From positions 1 through 51,795 of the forward strand of contig JADFWP010000017.1 of the NCBI GenBank assembly GCA_015234115.1: a DNA stretch of 51,795 bases. Direction: 5' to 3'. The notes beneath the pieces were generated by a model, which saw only the letters and a program-made list of their open reading frames with translations, was not told the origin of the DNA and ran no database searches. Numbering within the stretch: position 1 is the stretch's first letter; each line of letters begins with the position of its first letter. The DNA comes from Magnetococcales bacterium (lineage in GTDB: Bacteria; Pseudomonadota; Magnetococcia; Magnetococcales; Magnetaquicoccaceae). Shown piece by piece: positions 1-7,965 of the stretch. Both the position numbers and the translations under genes were made by a program.

Positions 1-57
1 TTTGTTTAAAGTCAAAACCCTGGGGGAAGAATCCCCCAGACCCCCGCTTTTTTTTCA
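1..57. repeat. Palindromic repeat, copy A (half element)
   Basis: Right half of the nested palindrome seen eight times in this window: TTTAAAGTCAAAACCCTGGGGG, then a short hairpin (GGGGG-AAGAAT-CCCCC), then a T-rich tail ending near TTCAAT. The window edge cuts it. On the minus strand it lies at the 3' end of tag and encodes the last 15 or so residues and the stop codon of that gene. The GC stem followed by a pyrimidine tract would also suit a rho-independent terminator. Confidence 0.8.
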
Positions 58-638
58 ATGATCTTGCCATTCAACATCGGATACCGGAAACAGTCAACCG
101 TATGGTCCATCACCAGGCCGGTGGCCTGCATGTGCGCATAGATGATGGTGCTGCCAACGAATTTCATGCCCCGTTGCTGCAAATCCTTCGACAAGGCATC
201 GCTTTCCCGGGTGGTGATGGGAATTTCCGACAGTGTTTTCCAGGCATTGATGCGTGGCTTGCCCTCCACAAACCGCCAGACATAGGCATCAAAGCTGCCG
301 AAAGCCTCCTGAATGGCCAGAAAGATCTGTGCATTGCGAATCGCACTGGCGATTTTCAGACGATTGCGCACAATCCCGGCATTCTGATGGAGTTCGGCCA
401 TTCTGTCGGCATCGTACCGGGCTACCAGAGCCGGGTTGAATTGATCGAATGCCTGGCGATACCCTTCCCGTTTGCGCAGGATGGTGTCCCAACTCAAGCC
501 AGCCTGCGCGCCTTCCAGCAGCAGGAACTCGAAATGTTTCTGGTCGTCATGCACCGGCACGCCCCACTCTTCGTCATGATAAACCGTATAATAATCCTTG
601 GTGGTGATTGCCCAGGAACAGCGTGATCGATGGTCCAT
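12..638 (-). CDS. tag: DNA-3-methyladenine glycosylase I
   Basis: Base-excision repair enzyme that removes 3-methyladenine from alkylated DNA in the cytoplasm. The 208-residue product carries the family hallmarks: an N-terminal RCSW segment, YHDEEWGVPVHDD, LEGAQAGLSWDTILRKRE with the catalytic-pocket Glu, the SDALSKDLQQRGMKFVGS block and MQATGLVMDHTVDC with zinc-site residues. The start at 638 (MDHRSRCSW) is chosen because AGGAG lies about 10 nt upstream and it matches the usual Tag N-terminus; an upstream ATG at 737 would add 33 unrelated residues. Odd point: the usual protein is about 187 residues, and the last 15 residues here (from IEKKAGVWG on) are translated repeat sequence, so an insertion appears to have replaced or extended the native C-terminus. 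It diverges from the membrane protein at 870. Confidence 0.93.
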   Translation of the reverse strand: MDHRSRCSWAITTKDYYTVYHDEEWGVPVHDDQKHFEFLLLEGAQAGLSWDTILRKREGYRQAFDQFNPALVARYDADRMAELHQNAGIVRNRLKIASAIRNAQIFLAIQEAFGSFDAYVWRFVEGKPRINAWKTLSEIPITTRESDALSKDLQQRGMKFVGSTIIYAHMQATGLVMDHTVDCFRYPMLNGKIIEKKAGVWGILPPGF

Positions 639-685
639 GGTGCTCTTGCTCCTGCAAATGGGAGGCGCGTGTCTGGAGGCTGAAA

Positions 686-705
686 GCTTCGCCCCTGGAC
701 CCCAC
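686..705. repeat. Short dispersed repeat GCTTCGCCCCTGGACCCCAC, copy 1
   Basis: A 20-bp string in the tag / membrane-protein intergenic region that recurs exactly at 10041-10060. It is unrelated to the large palindrome family. No function is visible. Confidence 0.6.
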
Positions 706-869
706 TGACCAACCAGGATAACGCCGGTTGCCAGCATGGTCGCGGTTGGCTGGTTTGTCGCCGTGTGCCGTTGCCGGGCAATTTACCATTTTCAATTCTC
801 TCTGGCCAGTGGTACGCTGTGCAGGAATCCTTACCAGATGTATTTAATCTTTTGTTGTTTCGGAGACGA

Positions 870-2030
870 ATGAGCACCTTTTTTTCTTCTGCATGGGTAG
901 TCAAGACAACTATTTTTCCGGCAGGATTTGGGATCGTCGCCCTGCTGGCCTTTCTGGGGATCATCGTTTGGCAGGAACCCTGGCCGGTGGCCGGCGTGGT
1001 GCATCTGATGCTGGCCGTGGGGGCCATGCCCCTGATCCTGGCGGCCATGATCTATTTCACCCCGGTTCTGACCCGGAGCCGATCCGCATCCCGCTGGATC
1101 AACCGGCTGCCCCTGCTGGCGTTGGTGGCAGGTGGTGTGGGCGCGGTGGCTGTTTTTCAGGGGCGTTGGCTGGTGGGGGTGGCGGTCCCGATGACCGTGC
1201 CGATCGTCGCGCTGGTGCTGGGATGGACGATCCATCGGGCCAGACGCGCTTTGGGGGCGCCGCATCCGGGGCTGATCTGGTATCAGGCGGCTCTCGTCGG
1301 TTTGATGCTGGGATTGCTGGCCATGCTGGCCTCCCTGGTCTGGCCGGAACAGTGGTTGCTCTTGCGCACCATTCATCGTCATTTCAATCTGCTGGGATTT
1401 GTCGGTCTGACGGCTGTGGGGACGCTGCAAGTGTTGTTGCCGACCGTGGGCGATTATGCCGATCCCATGGCAGGTCAGCGCCTGCGGCTTGATTTGAAAT
1501 ATGCCGTGCTGGGCGTTTTGTGGATGACAGGCGGCGCGACCGTATGGCCTGGGTTGAGCTGGCTTGGTCTGGGTGCCTGGAGCTGGGTGGTGGCCGGGGT
1601 GGTGCGTCCACTGCGTGGCGACAGCTTGCGTCAGATGGTACATACCAATGGCGCGGCACTGTCGTTGTTGTGTGCGCTGTTGGGGTTCTGGCTCGTTCTG
1701 GGCAGCGCGTTGTGGCAGGATGGCAGCGTGGCTTTGCCCTTGTTTTTCAGTCTGTTTTTGTTTCCTCTGGTCACGGGCGCGCTGGCGCATCTGCTGCCCA
1801 TCTGGTGGTGGCCCGGTCTGCCGACGCCACAACGTCAGCAGGCGCAATACCGGCTGGGTCGGTTTGCCTTGCTGCGGATCGGAACGTGTTGGCTGGGAGG
1901 GGCGGGCATGATGATGGGTGCATCCTGGGGAGGCGGTCTGGCAGGTGCCCCGGTGTTGTGGTTTCTGGCGCAGGTGGGATGGCTGCTCCGTGAGCAGGCA
2001 GCGGCAAGCGTTGGGCGGTCGTCGTCCTGA
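870..2030 (+). CDS. Polytopic membrane protein, possible heme/NnrS-like
   Basis: A protein of 386 residues made almost entirely of hydrophobic helices, about 10-12 transmembrane segments by eye. Histidines sit in or next to helices in conserved-looking settings: HLMLAVGAMPLI near the N-terminus, TIHRHFNLLGFVGL, MVHTNGAALSL and LVTGALAHLLPIWWW. This spacing recalls NnrS and heme-copper-oxidase subunit I-like proteins, where such histidines bind heme or metal, but I cannot assign a family firmly. The start at 870 has GGAGACGA just upstream; an in-frame ATG at 765 lacks a ribosome site and adds a hydrophilic stretch. It is monocistronic, facing away from tag and convergent with the receiver-MBL gene (25 bp apart). 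The role is unknown; a redox or NO-related membrane function is only a guess. Confidence 0.7.
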   Translation: MSTFFSSAWVVKTTIFPAGFGIVALLAFLGIIVWQEPWPVAGVVHLMLAVGAMPLILAAMIYFTPVLTRSRSASRWINRLPLLALVAGGVGAVAVFQGRWLVGVAVPMTVPIVALVLGWTIHRARRALGAPHPGLIWYQAALVGLMLGLLAMLASLVWPEQWLLLRTIHRHFNLLGFVGLTAVGTLQVLLPTVGDYADPMAGQRLRLDLKYAVLGVLWMTGGATVWPGLSWLGLGAWSWVVAGVVRPLRGDSLRQMVHTNGAALSLLCALLGFWLVLGSALWQDGSVALPLFFSLFLFPLVTGALAHLLPIWWWPGLPTPQRQQAQYRLGRFALLRIGTCWLGGAGMMMGASWGGGLAGAPVLWFLAQVGWLLREQAAASVGRSSS

Positions 2031-2054
2031 ATCGAGCCCATCATGGGCGCGGAT

Positions 2055-3287
2055 TCAGACGGTCAGGATGTCCCCTTCGGCGGGCGCCAGACAACGGGTG
2101 GCAGAGCCGAGTTGCCGGAGATGTTGCAGGGCCTCGGTCAGCTTGAGGTCGATCAGGTCGTCGGTCTGGTCCGGGTCGTGATGGTGCAGACACAGGGTCT
2201 TGACCTGGGCGCGATGCGCCAGTTCGGCGCATTGGCGGGCGCTGGAGTGCCCCCATCCCTCCCGGTCACGATATTCGGTGCTGGTGAAGGTCGCATCCAT
2301 GATCAGGACATCGGCCTGATTCACGAATTGAATCAATTTTTGCTCATAGGCCGGATTGTGGTGGGCATGCCCTTCTGGCGGCAGTTCCTGATCGGCGAGG
2401 TAGGCCACCTTGCGTCCGCCATAGTCGAGACGATACCCCAGACAGACGCCGGGATGGTTGAGCAGCATGGTGGAAATCATCGCCCCGTGCCCCACGTCCC
2501 ACCGCTCCTCTTGCAGGTCGCGGAAGTAGACCCGTGCGCTGAATTCTTTGATCTTGATCGGAAAATAAACACCGTCCATCTGGTCTGAAATCATTTTGCG
2601 CGTACCGATGTCCCCCTGGGCCGCGCAGCAGATTTCGAACTCGTTGCCCTTGATGTAGAGCGGCACGAAAAAGGGCAGGCCGTTGATATGATCCCAATGG
2701 GGGTGGGAGATGAGAATCTTGGCTGTGATCGGAAAATTGCGTGCGGCCAGCAGATGATCGGACAGCGAGCGGATGCCGCTGCCGGCATCGAAAATGAAAA
2801 AGGGGCCTTTGGTGAGATGCAGGGTGATGCAGTTGGTGTTGCCGCCATGGCGCAGCGTTGCGGCGCCGGGAACCGGCAGGGTGCCCCGCACGCCCCAGAA
2901 GCGCAGGTGCATGGCATCCATGAAGACCCGATCCAACTCCGCGAGCAGGGAGGATGGGGAGATGGGTTTGACGAAATAGGCGTCCGCGCCGAATTGAATG
3001 GCCCGTTGTCGATCATAGTCATAGGGCTTGGCGGTGACCATCACCAGTTTGCAGTGGTCGAACTCCCGGCGGGTGCGGATGGTGCGACAGAGTTGCAGAC
3101 CGTCGATGCCGGGCATCATGATGTCGAGCAGAATGAGATCGAACCGCTCCCGTTCCAGGAGCGGCAGGACATTCATGCTGACCGCTTCGGTTTTGACCCG
3201 GTAGTTGGCCTTTTCCAGGATGGTCTGTAGCAGAGCGAGGGTGGCCGGGTCATCGTCCACGATCAGGGCGGAGCGGGCCTGGTTCAT
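2055..3287 (-). CDS. Receiver-metallo-beta-lactamase fold fusion protein
   Basis: A 410-residue two-domain protein. Residues 1-120 are a complete response-regulator receiver: acidic triad D11-D12-D13, phospho-acceptor D55 (LILLDIMMPG), T85 and K107 (FVKP). From residue 126 (MHLRFWGVRGT) an MBL-fold hydrolase domain of the PhnP / RNase Z-like / cyclic phosphodiesterase type begins. It has metal ligands HPHWDH at 195-200, H278 and D299, then a GHSS segment and LHHHDPD near the end. The ligand set looks intact, so hydrolase activity on a phosphodiester is plausible, gated by phosphorylation of the receiver. The start overlaps the stop of the upstream cyclase gene by 4 bp (ATGA), implying translational coupling. 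The substrate is not known; a cyclic nucleotide made by the neighbour is the obvious hypothesis. Confidence 0.88.
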   Translation of the reverse strand: MNQARSALIVDDDPATLALLQTILEKANYRVKTEAVSMNVLPLLERERFDLILLDIMMPGIDGLQLCRTIRTRREFDHCKLVMVTAKPYDYDRQRAIQFGADAYFVKPISPSSLLAELDRVFMDAMHLRFWGVRGTLPVPGAATLRHGGNTNCITLHLTKGPFFIFDAGSGIRSLSDHLLAARNFPITAKILISHPHWDHINGLPFFVPLYIKGNEFEICCAAQGDIGTRKMISDQMDGVYFPIKIKEFSARVYFRDLQEERWDVGHGAMISTMLLNHPGVCLGYRLDYGGRKVAYLADQELPPEGHAHHNPAYEQKLIQFVNQADVLIMDATFTSTEYRDREGWGHSSARQCAELAHRAQVKTLCLHHHDPDQTDDLIDLKLTEALQHLRQLGSATRCLAPAEGDILTV

Positions 3288-6200
3288 GACGAGGCTCCGC
3301 GCAGGCGTTGCAGTTCCCGTTCGGCGGATTCGGCGGCTGACTGGCGACCGCACAGACGGAAGAGTCGGCTGGCCTCCAGGAAGGCCTCGTCCGGGGATTG
3401 ACGCTCCTGAATCAGAATGCGCGCCTCCATCAGGGCGCATTGGGCCAGATCCGGGATATCGTCGCGGGCTGCGGCGATCACGCGGGCCTCTTCCATGTTT
3501 TTGCGCGCTTTTGCGGCAGAACCCAAAGCCAGATAGAGTTCGCACAAGGTCCAGAGGTTGGAGACCACCTTGCGGGTCAGGTTGAGCTGACGGTGGATTC
3601 TCAAGGCCTCTTTGAGGGCTTTTTCCGCGTCGCTCAGCCGGTTGAGCCGGTTGAGGCAGATGCCTTTGCGCATCAGGGCCGTGCCGACTCCGAAGGGGTT
3701 TTCGATGCGCAGCATGATTTCGTGGGAAAGCTCGAAGAAGCGGAGCGCATCCCCCAGGGCACCGGTTTTTTCGTGCAGAAAGCCCATGGAGAGATAGAGG
3801 TTGGCGGTCTGTCGCTTGTCCCCGAGTTCGGAAAAGATTTTGAGGCTTCTTTCGTTGAATGCCAAAGCCTGGTGCAGATCGCCCTGATGTTCGAGGATGA
3901 CTCCGAGGTTGTTGCAGACCATGGCGATCTGTTCGCGGGCACCGTGGGATTCGAAAATTTCCAATGCCTGACGGGCGCGTTTGGCAGCCTCTTCGCGGCG
4001 TTCGCCGAGCCGGTTCAGGATCCAGCTTTCGTTCATGAGCACCAGCCCCAGGGCAATGGAGTCTGGGAATGGCGTTAATTCGGTATGGGCGGTGGCATAG
4101 ACCTCCATCGCCAGGTCGTACTGTTCGAGTTTTTCGTGCAGTCGCCCGATGCGGCGCAGATGGTCGATGCGGCTCAAAGGATCGGTGATGTTGGTGATGA
4201 CCTGGCGACGGGTTTCGATGGCGGTCTGGAATTCGCCGCACAATTCCTGGACTTCGGAGAGCATCACCAGGGTGTCGAGCAGGGGCAGGGGGGGATCTTC
4301 GAGGGTTTTGCCCAGTTCGGCGGCTTTTTCCAAAGCCGAGAGCGCGGCGTTGTTGGCATCGTTTTTCTTGGCCTTCAGACCGCTTTTCACCAGATAGAGA
4401 TATGCCTGATCCGCCTGGTCGGCGCGCAGATGATGCTGGGCGAGAATTTCGAAGTGGTCTTCCAGACGGTTGGCGTAGAGGGCTGCGAGTTCCATGGCCA
4501 CGTCGGCATGCAGTTCCCGCCGTTTCTTGTGCAGCAGCGTCGAGTAGATCGCCTCCTGGATCATGATGTTGCGGAAGCTGTATTCGATCTCCGGAAAGGT
4601 TTTGGACTCGAAGATCAGACCCATTTCCACCAGATGGGCCAGTTTGGATTCCAGTTCCTGGTTGGGAAAGAGTCGTGCCAGCAGGGAGAGCCGGAAGATC
4701 GGTCCGATCACCGCAGCGGTGAGCAGCACCTCTTTGGGTTCAGCCGAAAGTTTGTCCATGCGGGCGATGAACATCCCCTGGATCGAGGTGGGCAGGGTCA
4801 CCTCGTCGAGATTTTTCACCACCTGCGGGGGTTCGCCGGGAGGCACCACCACCACTCCCTCGTCGATCAGGTTGCGGATGATCTCTTCGATGAACATCGG
4901 ATTGCCATCGCCCCGGTTGCGGATCAGGTGCAGGATCGCTTCCGGCACCTCCTCGGAGCGCAGCAGCCGTCGGGTCAACTCGTCGCACTCGGCCGGGGTG
5001 AGCTGTTTGAAATGGATTTCGATGGCCCGGTCGTCGAGTTCCTTGTCGGCGATGGGCGGGAGTTTGTTCGAGGGGTGGTCGCTGACCGGTCGCATCAGCA
5101 GCAGCAACAGAATCGGCGCCAGTTTGACGGATTCGAACAGGGTGGCCAGCAGTTCCACCGAGGTGGCGTCGGCCAGATGGAGATCTTCCAGCGCGAGGAT
5201 CAGGGGTTTGCGGCTGGCCAGGTTTTGCAGGAACCAGGCCGTGGCCCGGAAGATGCCCATTTTGATTTCCTGGGGACTCATTCTGTCCAGGGGCACGTCG
5301 AATTCGTCGCCGAGTTTCAATCCCATGGCTGCGCCGATGAAGACCATGGCCTTGCGGATTTCGTCGCTGTGGGTATCGCTGTTGACGCCCAGCAGCAGGG
5401 GCAGATTGGTGGCCAGTTTGGATGCCATGGACTCTTCGAGGTCTTCGGAGTCGATGTTGAACAGTTGCCGGAAGATTTCGATGAAGACCGCGTAACTGGT
5501 ATCGCGGTTGAAGGAGCGGCAGACTCCTTCCAGCACCTGGATCCGTTCGCCCTTGAGAAATTGTCGTTTGATTTCCTGGTGGATACGGCTTTTGCCCACC
5601 CCGGCCGGAGAGATGAGAAAGGCGACCATGCCCTGTCCTGCGGCGTGGCGGTCCATGCAGGAGCGCAAGGTTTCCATTTCGCGGTTCCGGCCCACCAGCG
5701 GGGAGGCGATCTGACCGGGATCGTTGTTGAGTTCCTGGGCGCTTTTGGCGCGGATCACCTCGTAGACGGCGACCGGATCTTTTTTGCCTTTGACCTTGAT
5801 CGGGTCGTGGCGCACGAATTCGAACAGGTGGCGGGTGAGATTATAGGTATAGCCCGAGACGAAGGTCTGGCCGTTCTTGGCCAGAGATTCCAGGCGTGCG
5901 GCCAGGTTGACGGTATCGCCCATGACCGTGTATTCCATTTTTTTGTCCGAGCCGACCCCGCCGGCGATCACCATGCCGGAGTTGATGCCGGTATGCAGGG
6001 TCAGAGGATTTTCGATGCGGCCCTGGAGATGTGTGTTGTACTCTTCCATCTCTTTTTGCATGTCGAGCGCGGCACGCAGGGCCAGTTCCGGATCGTTCTC
6101 GTGGGTGACGGGGGCGCCGAACAGGGCCATGATGCAGTCCCCGATGAACTTGTCCACATGACCTTCGTAACGATGAACGATATCGGCCAGCATTTTCATG

Positions 6201-6547
6201 CAGCCGTTCATGATGTTGGTGACGTCTTCGGGATCCATCTTTTCGCTCATGGCCGTGAAGCCGGAGATGTCGGCAAAGAGGACCGTGACGTTTTTGCGTT
6301 CCGCCTCCATGGGGACCGGCGGCGGGGCGACGGGAGCGAATCCGCCCGGCAGAGCGGCGGCGGGGGACAGAGGCAGCAGGCGACTGGTCGCAGGGTGTGT
6401 CAAGCGAATGCCGCACTCCCCGCAGTAGGTGTCTTCGGCGGCGCGCGGCGCGTGACACTGGGGACAGATGGCGACCAGAGGGGTGCCACAGCGGGTGCAG
6501 TAGCGAACCCCTTGACGGTTATCCTGATGGCAATGGGAACAGTTCAC
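3284..6547 (-). CDS. Zinc-ribbon / class III nucleotide cyclase / AAA / TPR protein
   Basis: A 1087-residue signalling protein. Residues 1-46 form two zinc ribbons (C3-C6/C17-C20 and C28-C31/C42-C45). Residues about 85-265 are a class III adenylate/guanylate cyclase domain: metal-binding D93 (FADISGFT) and D137 (FIGDCIMALFG), substrate-contact K133 and D211, and NLAARLES. Residues about 283-560 are an AAA_16-type ATPase with P-loop SPAGVGKS (313-320; the usual first Gly is Ser) and Walker B-like LALEDLHLAD. The remainder is TPR-like helical repeats. GTG at 6547 is preferred because GGAAG lies 7 nt upstream; the ATG 18 codons earlier has no ribosome site. The overall design matches the large cyclase-AAA-TPR regulators found in many bacteria. 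Whether it makes cAMP or cGMP cannot be read reliably. Confidence 0.9.
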   Translation of the reverse strand: MNCSHCHQDNRQGVRYCTRCGTPLVAICPQCHAPRAAEDTYCGECGIRLTHPATSRLLPLSPAAALPGGFAPVAPPPVPMEAERKNVTVLFADISGFTAMSEKMDPEDVTNIMNGCMKMLADIVHRYEGHVDKFIGDCIMALFGAPVTHENDPELALRAALDMQKEMEEYNTHLQGRIENPLTLHTGINSGMVIAGGVGSDKKMEYTVMGDTVNLAARLESLAKNGQTFVSGYTYNLTRHLFEFVRHDPIKVKGKKDPVAVYEVIRAKSAQELNNDPGQIASPLVGRNREMETLRSCMDRHAAGQGMVAFLISPAGVGKSRIHQEIKRQFLKGERIQVLEGVCRSFNRDTSYAVFIEIFRQLFNIDSEDLEESMASKLATNLPLLLGVNSDTHSDEIRKAMVFIGAAMGLKLGDEFDVPLDRMSPQEIKMGIFRATAWFLQNLASRKPLILALEDLHLADATSVELLATLFESVKLAPILLLLLMRPVSDHPSNKLPPIADKELDDRAIEIHFKQLTPAECDELTRRLLRSEEVPEAILHLIRNRGDGNPMFIEEIIRNLIDEGVVVVPPGEPPQVVKNLDEVTLPTSIQGMFIARMDKLSAEPKEVLLTAAVIGPIFRLSLLARLFPNQELESKLAHLVEMGLIFESKTFPEIEYSFRNIMIQEAIYSTLLHKKRRELHADVAMELAALYANRLEDHFEILAQHHLRADQADQAYLYLVKSGLKAKKNDANNAALSALEKAAELGKTLEDPPLPLLDTLVMLSEVQELCGEFQTAIETRRQVITNITDPLSRIDHLRRIGRLHEKLEQYDLAMEVYATAHTELTPFPDSIALGLVLMNESWILNRLGERREEAAKRARQALEIFESHGAREQIAMVCNNLGVILEHQGDLHQALAFNERSLKIFSELGDKRQTANLYLSMGFLHEKTGALGDALRFFELSHEIMLRIENPFGVGTALMRKGICLNRLNRLSDAEKALKEALRIHRQLNLTRKVVSNLWTLCELYLALGSAAKARKNMEEARVIAAARDDIPDLAQCALMEARILIQERQSPDEAFLEASRLFRLCGRQSAAESAERELQRLRGASS

Positions 6548-6807
6548 CGTGTGACTTCCTGTGGATCGGCAAGAGGGTGAAAACGTCAGAATGGCATGCA
6601 TTCCGGACGGTTGCAGAGGGCATTCGGTCCGATCATCACTATACCATTTTCGTGTGTGCGAAGAAACATCCTTCCTGGCACAGATGTTGATTTTGCATTT
6701 TTACGGTTTCCATCCTGGCGGTTTCGTCTCTTTTCCGTCACAATCCGGTGAGTCTCTTTTTCCGATCGATCCACACTTTTCCCGATACGCGGTATTTGAT
6801 CCCCCAC

Positions 6808-7941
6808 ATGTCCATATCGATTGCCTTTGCACGCCGGGTTGCGTTTTTGGTGTTTTTCTTGTGTGGAGGGTTGACGCTCTCCGCGCTCCACGCGGCGTCG
6901 GATGAGCCGGATAAATCTGCGAGCAAGCCGTCGGACAAGTCGTCGGACAAATCGCCGGACAAGTCGCCGGACAAATCCGCGGACAAATCGCCGGCCAGGT
7001 ACGACACCTCGCAATTCACGCCGCATTATCTTTATCCGGGCGGAGAGGTGGTTCTGTCCGTGGATGCCCTGACCCGTCCCGAAGATCGGGTCATGTCGAT
7101 CACCTTTGATGACGGTCCGGACGAAAAAGATCTGGAAACCATCTCAGTGCTCGAAAAACACGGGGTGCCCGCCACTTTTTTCTATCTGGGCACCAAGGTC
7201 AAGGCGCTGCCGGAGATCGTCAAAAAAGTGCATGAACGCCACCACGAGATCGGCTATCATTCCTTCCGGCACAATCGGTTGCGCTGGTTCTCCCAGACCA
7301 CGCTTGCCGAGGATTTCCGTCAGGGCAAGGAGGCGTTGACCAATCTTGGCGTGCCATTGTCCTTTTTCCGGCCACCCTATGGGGACTTTACCGAATCCAT
7401 GGTGCGCATGGCCAAGGACAACGGCATGGAGACCATTCTCTGGACCATCGACTCCCGTGACTGGACCGGAATCGGGGCCGAGACCATGGCCAGGAATGTG
7501 ATCCGTCATTTTCATCCTGGCGCCGTTCTCCTGTTCCACAGTCAGCATGCGGTCACGCTGCGCGCCCTGCCCATGGTGCTGGAGGCGGCGGAGCGGGAAA
7601 ATTACCGCTTCGTCTCGCTCGGGGATTGGCGGCAGACCGTGTTGGCCGCCAATTGTCGGGTTCTGGATCAATCCCCGTGTCCTGCCGCGCCGATCGTGGC
7701 AGCCCGTCCTGCGCAGACGAAAAAGCCGTCTCACAAGGCCCGTCCGGCAGAGGCTGCGCCGATCTCCGTTCCGGCACCCGTCAGACAGACCGCACCCGAA
7801 CGGGTCGAAGAGCCGGTGTCCGCCGAGCCGGATGATGAACCGACCACCTTCTCGGAAGGCGAAGAGGAGGTGCCGGTGATTTCACAGGTGATCGATTCCG
7901 TGGTTCCGGTTTTGACCCCGATTTCGATCGTGCACGAGTAA
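6808..7941 (+). CDS. Exported NodB-type polysaccharide deacetylase
   Basis: A 377-residue carbohydrate esterase family 4 protein. Residues 1-30 are a signal peptide (FARRVAFLVFFLCGG...ALHAA). A low-complexity Asp-Lys-Ser linker follows (residues 41-60), encoded by a 12-bp tandem repeat. The catalytic domain has all NodB motifs: TFDDGP (D101, D102), HSFRH (H151, H155 metal ligands), RPPYG (188-192), DSRDW and LLFHS. A Pro/Ala/Glu-rich tail ends the protein. It should remove N-acetyl (or O-acetyl) groups from an extracellular or periplasmic polysaccharide or peptidoglycan. ATG at 6808 is chosen since it starts the signal peptide; an earlier in-frame ATG at 6748 would add 20 residues ahead of it. 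The RTX gene follows 24 bp downstream, so the two may be co-transcribed. Confidence 0.9.
   Translation: MSISIAFARRVAFLVFFLCGGLTLSALHAASDEPDKSASKPSDKSSDKSPDKSPDKSADKSPARYDTSQFTPHYLYPGGEVVLSVDALTRPEDRVMSITFDDGPDEKDLETISVLEKHGVPATFFYLGTKVKALPEIVKKVHERHHEIGYHSFRHNRLRWFSQTTLAEDFRQGKEALTNLGVPLSFFRPPYGDFTESMVRMAKDNGMETILWTIDSRDWTGIGAETMARNVIRHFHPGAVLLFHSQHAVTLRALPMVLEAAERENYRFVSLGDWRQTVLAANCRVLDQSPCPAAPIVAARPAQTKKPSHKARPAEAAPISVPAPVRQTAPERVEEPVSAEPDDEPTTFSEGEEEVPVISQVIDSVVPVLTPISIVHE
6928..6987. repeat. 12-bp tandem repeat (5 units) in deacetylase linker
   Basis: Five consecutive 12-bp units close to TCGCCGGACAAG, each encoding Ser-(Pro/Ser/Ala)-Asp-Lys. Copy-number change would keep the frame and only lengthen or shorten the spacer between the signal peptide and the catalytic domain. 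Confidence 0.85.
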
Positions 7942-7965
7942 CCCTGCTGCTCAAGGAGAACCGTC

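Noticed and set aside
2055-4241. Extending the receiver-MBL gene upstream to 4241
   Set aside because: The added 318 residues are Arg/Pro/His-rich shadow sequence of the cyclase TPR region. The ATG at 3287, overlapping the cyclase stop, begins a perfect receiver domain.
4085-6580. Long plus-strand open frame opposite the cyclase gene
   Set aside because: The composition (Phe/Gln/Gly/His-rich, repetitive) is that of an antisense shadow, and the minus strand encodes complete, motif-bearing domains.
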